From the NCBI GenBank assembly GCA_008704415.1, contig VXIS01000189.1, forward strand, positions 1 through 64,000: a DNA stretch of 64,000 bases, written 5' to 3'. Position 1 is the first letter of the stretch; the number at the start of each line of letters is the position of its first letter. This DNA is from Sphaerosporella brunnea. Lineage: Eukaryota; Ascomycota; Pezizomycetes; Pezizales; Pyronemataceae. Of the stretch, positions 63,481 through 64,000 are shown in pieces. The position numbers were made by a program, and so were the translations under genes. The notes beneath the pieces are model-generated. The model saw only the letters and a list, made by a program, of their open reading frames with translations, was not told the DNA's origin and did no database searches.

Positions 63481-64000
63481 GCTTGCTCGTTGGGCGTTGG
63501 GGCATCGGAAGCCGGGACTCTGCAGATGAGCCATTTCCTATACTCATAAACACCCCGTTATGAGACCTAAAATACAACAATAATGGGGTATTTTCTATTT
63601 CACAGCCAGAGTGCGACCTCTACCACATAGTTTTAAATAAACGAGATGCCACCGGCTTGACTCCCGTGCCCCTTAATGTTCAAGATGCCCCTGTGTGCAC
63701 ACGAAGAGATGTCGACACGCCATCACCTTCAGTTCTTGTTGGATTTGCCTTGTAGGGCTTGCCGCTGCCTACTTACAGTTCGGGGAACCCGTCGAGTACT
63801 AAGGATATGTAGAGGAGCAGCGGTATAAAGAATTGGAACCCCTGGGGGCCTTTGAAGGCGAAAACCACAATCGATCACTCGCGCAACCAAACTATGCAGC
63901 CTATAGAGACTGCTATCTGCCGTCTCATTGAAGTGATCTCAGTGCGCAGCAAAAGTAAGCTGCGGTTGGCACAGCAACACCTCACTTTGCCAGCAGGTGT
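63481..64000. other. 3' flank of the adenylation gene
   Basis: No gene or repeat recognised up to the end of the window. Confidence 0.3.

Overview
The window looks like nuclear DNA of a filamentous ascomycete (Pezizomycotina). Protein genes carry short spliceosomal introns (mostly 46-70 nt, with CTAAC/CTGAC-like branch points). There are eukaryotic Pol III tRNA genes, one with an anticodon-loop intron. The mobile elements are typical of such fungi: a Tad1-like LINE, a Ty3/gypsy Gag fragment with LTRs, and relics of pogo/Fot1, hAT, Harbinger-like and other DDE transposases plus MITEs. Some duplicated stretches show C-to-T/G-to-A changes compatible with repeat-induced point mutation. I cannot name the species.

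Layout. 1-2.4 kb: repeats (a 147-bp tandem array whose unit is 49 codons, a 31-bp tandem, a gypsy Gag fragment and its LTR). 2.6-2.8 kb: a fragment of a membrane-protein gene whose complete paralogue lies at 23.3-24.0 kb. 3.3-5.7 kb: a trypsin-like serine protease gene. 6.2-7.5 kb: an APH-type kinase gene. 8.0-9.6 kb: MITEs around a broken HNH nuclease gene. 11.4-13.9 kb: pogo and hAT relics, a solo LTR and a tRNA-derived SINE. 15.7-18.7 kb: a divergent pair, a kinase-like gene and an RS-rich/PD-(D/E)XK-like gene, separated by a five-copy 22-bp repeat. 18.7-20.5 kb: a decayed DDE transposase. 21.9-24.5 kb: two membrane-protein genes and a second SINE. 24.5-33 kb: gene-poor, with a Harbinger-like relic, tRNA-Arg and tRNA-His. 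33.9-37.2 kb: an eight-exon gene fusing a DUF2235/Tle1-like lipase domain to a P-loop GTPase-like domain, with a MITE in one intron. 39.7 kb: tRNA-Ala. 44.4-45.0 and 55.7-56.3 kb: two paralogous small proteins sharing an IEKLPExQRDxAADxWG motif. 46.4-52.9 kb: a complete, uninterrupted 6.5-kb LINE with an exact 17-bp target-site duplication. 53.1-53.6 kb: a small basic-protein gene. 58.6-60.5 kb: a cytochrome P450 pseudogene. 61.7-63.5 kb: an intact stand-alone adenylate-forming enzyme gene, divergent from the P450.

Taken together, this is an accessory, transposon-rich region. Several genes have architectures (lipase-GTPase fusion, trypsin-fold protease, PD-(D/E)XK, HNH, kinase-like proteins) that recur among fungal self/non-self and anti-element repertoires, but no coherent operon-like system is visible. 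The P450/adenylation pair looks like the remnant of a secondary-metabolism locus. The best candidates for something undescribed are the DUF2235-GTPase protein, the IEKLPExQRD family, the RS/PD-(D/E)XK protein and the T-tailed SINE.
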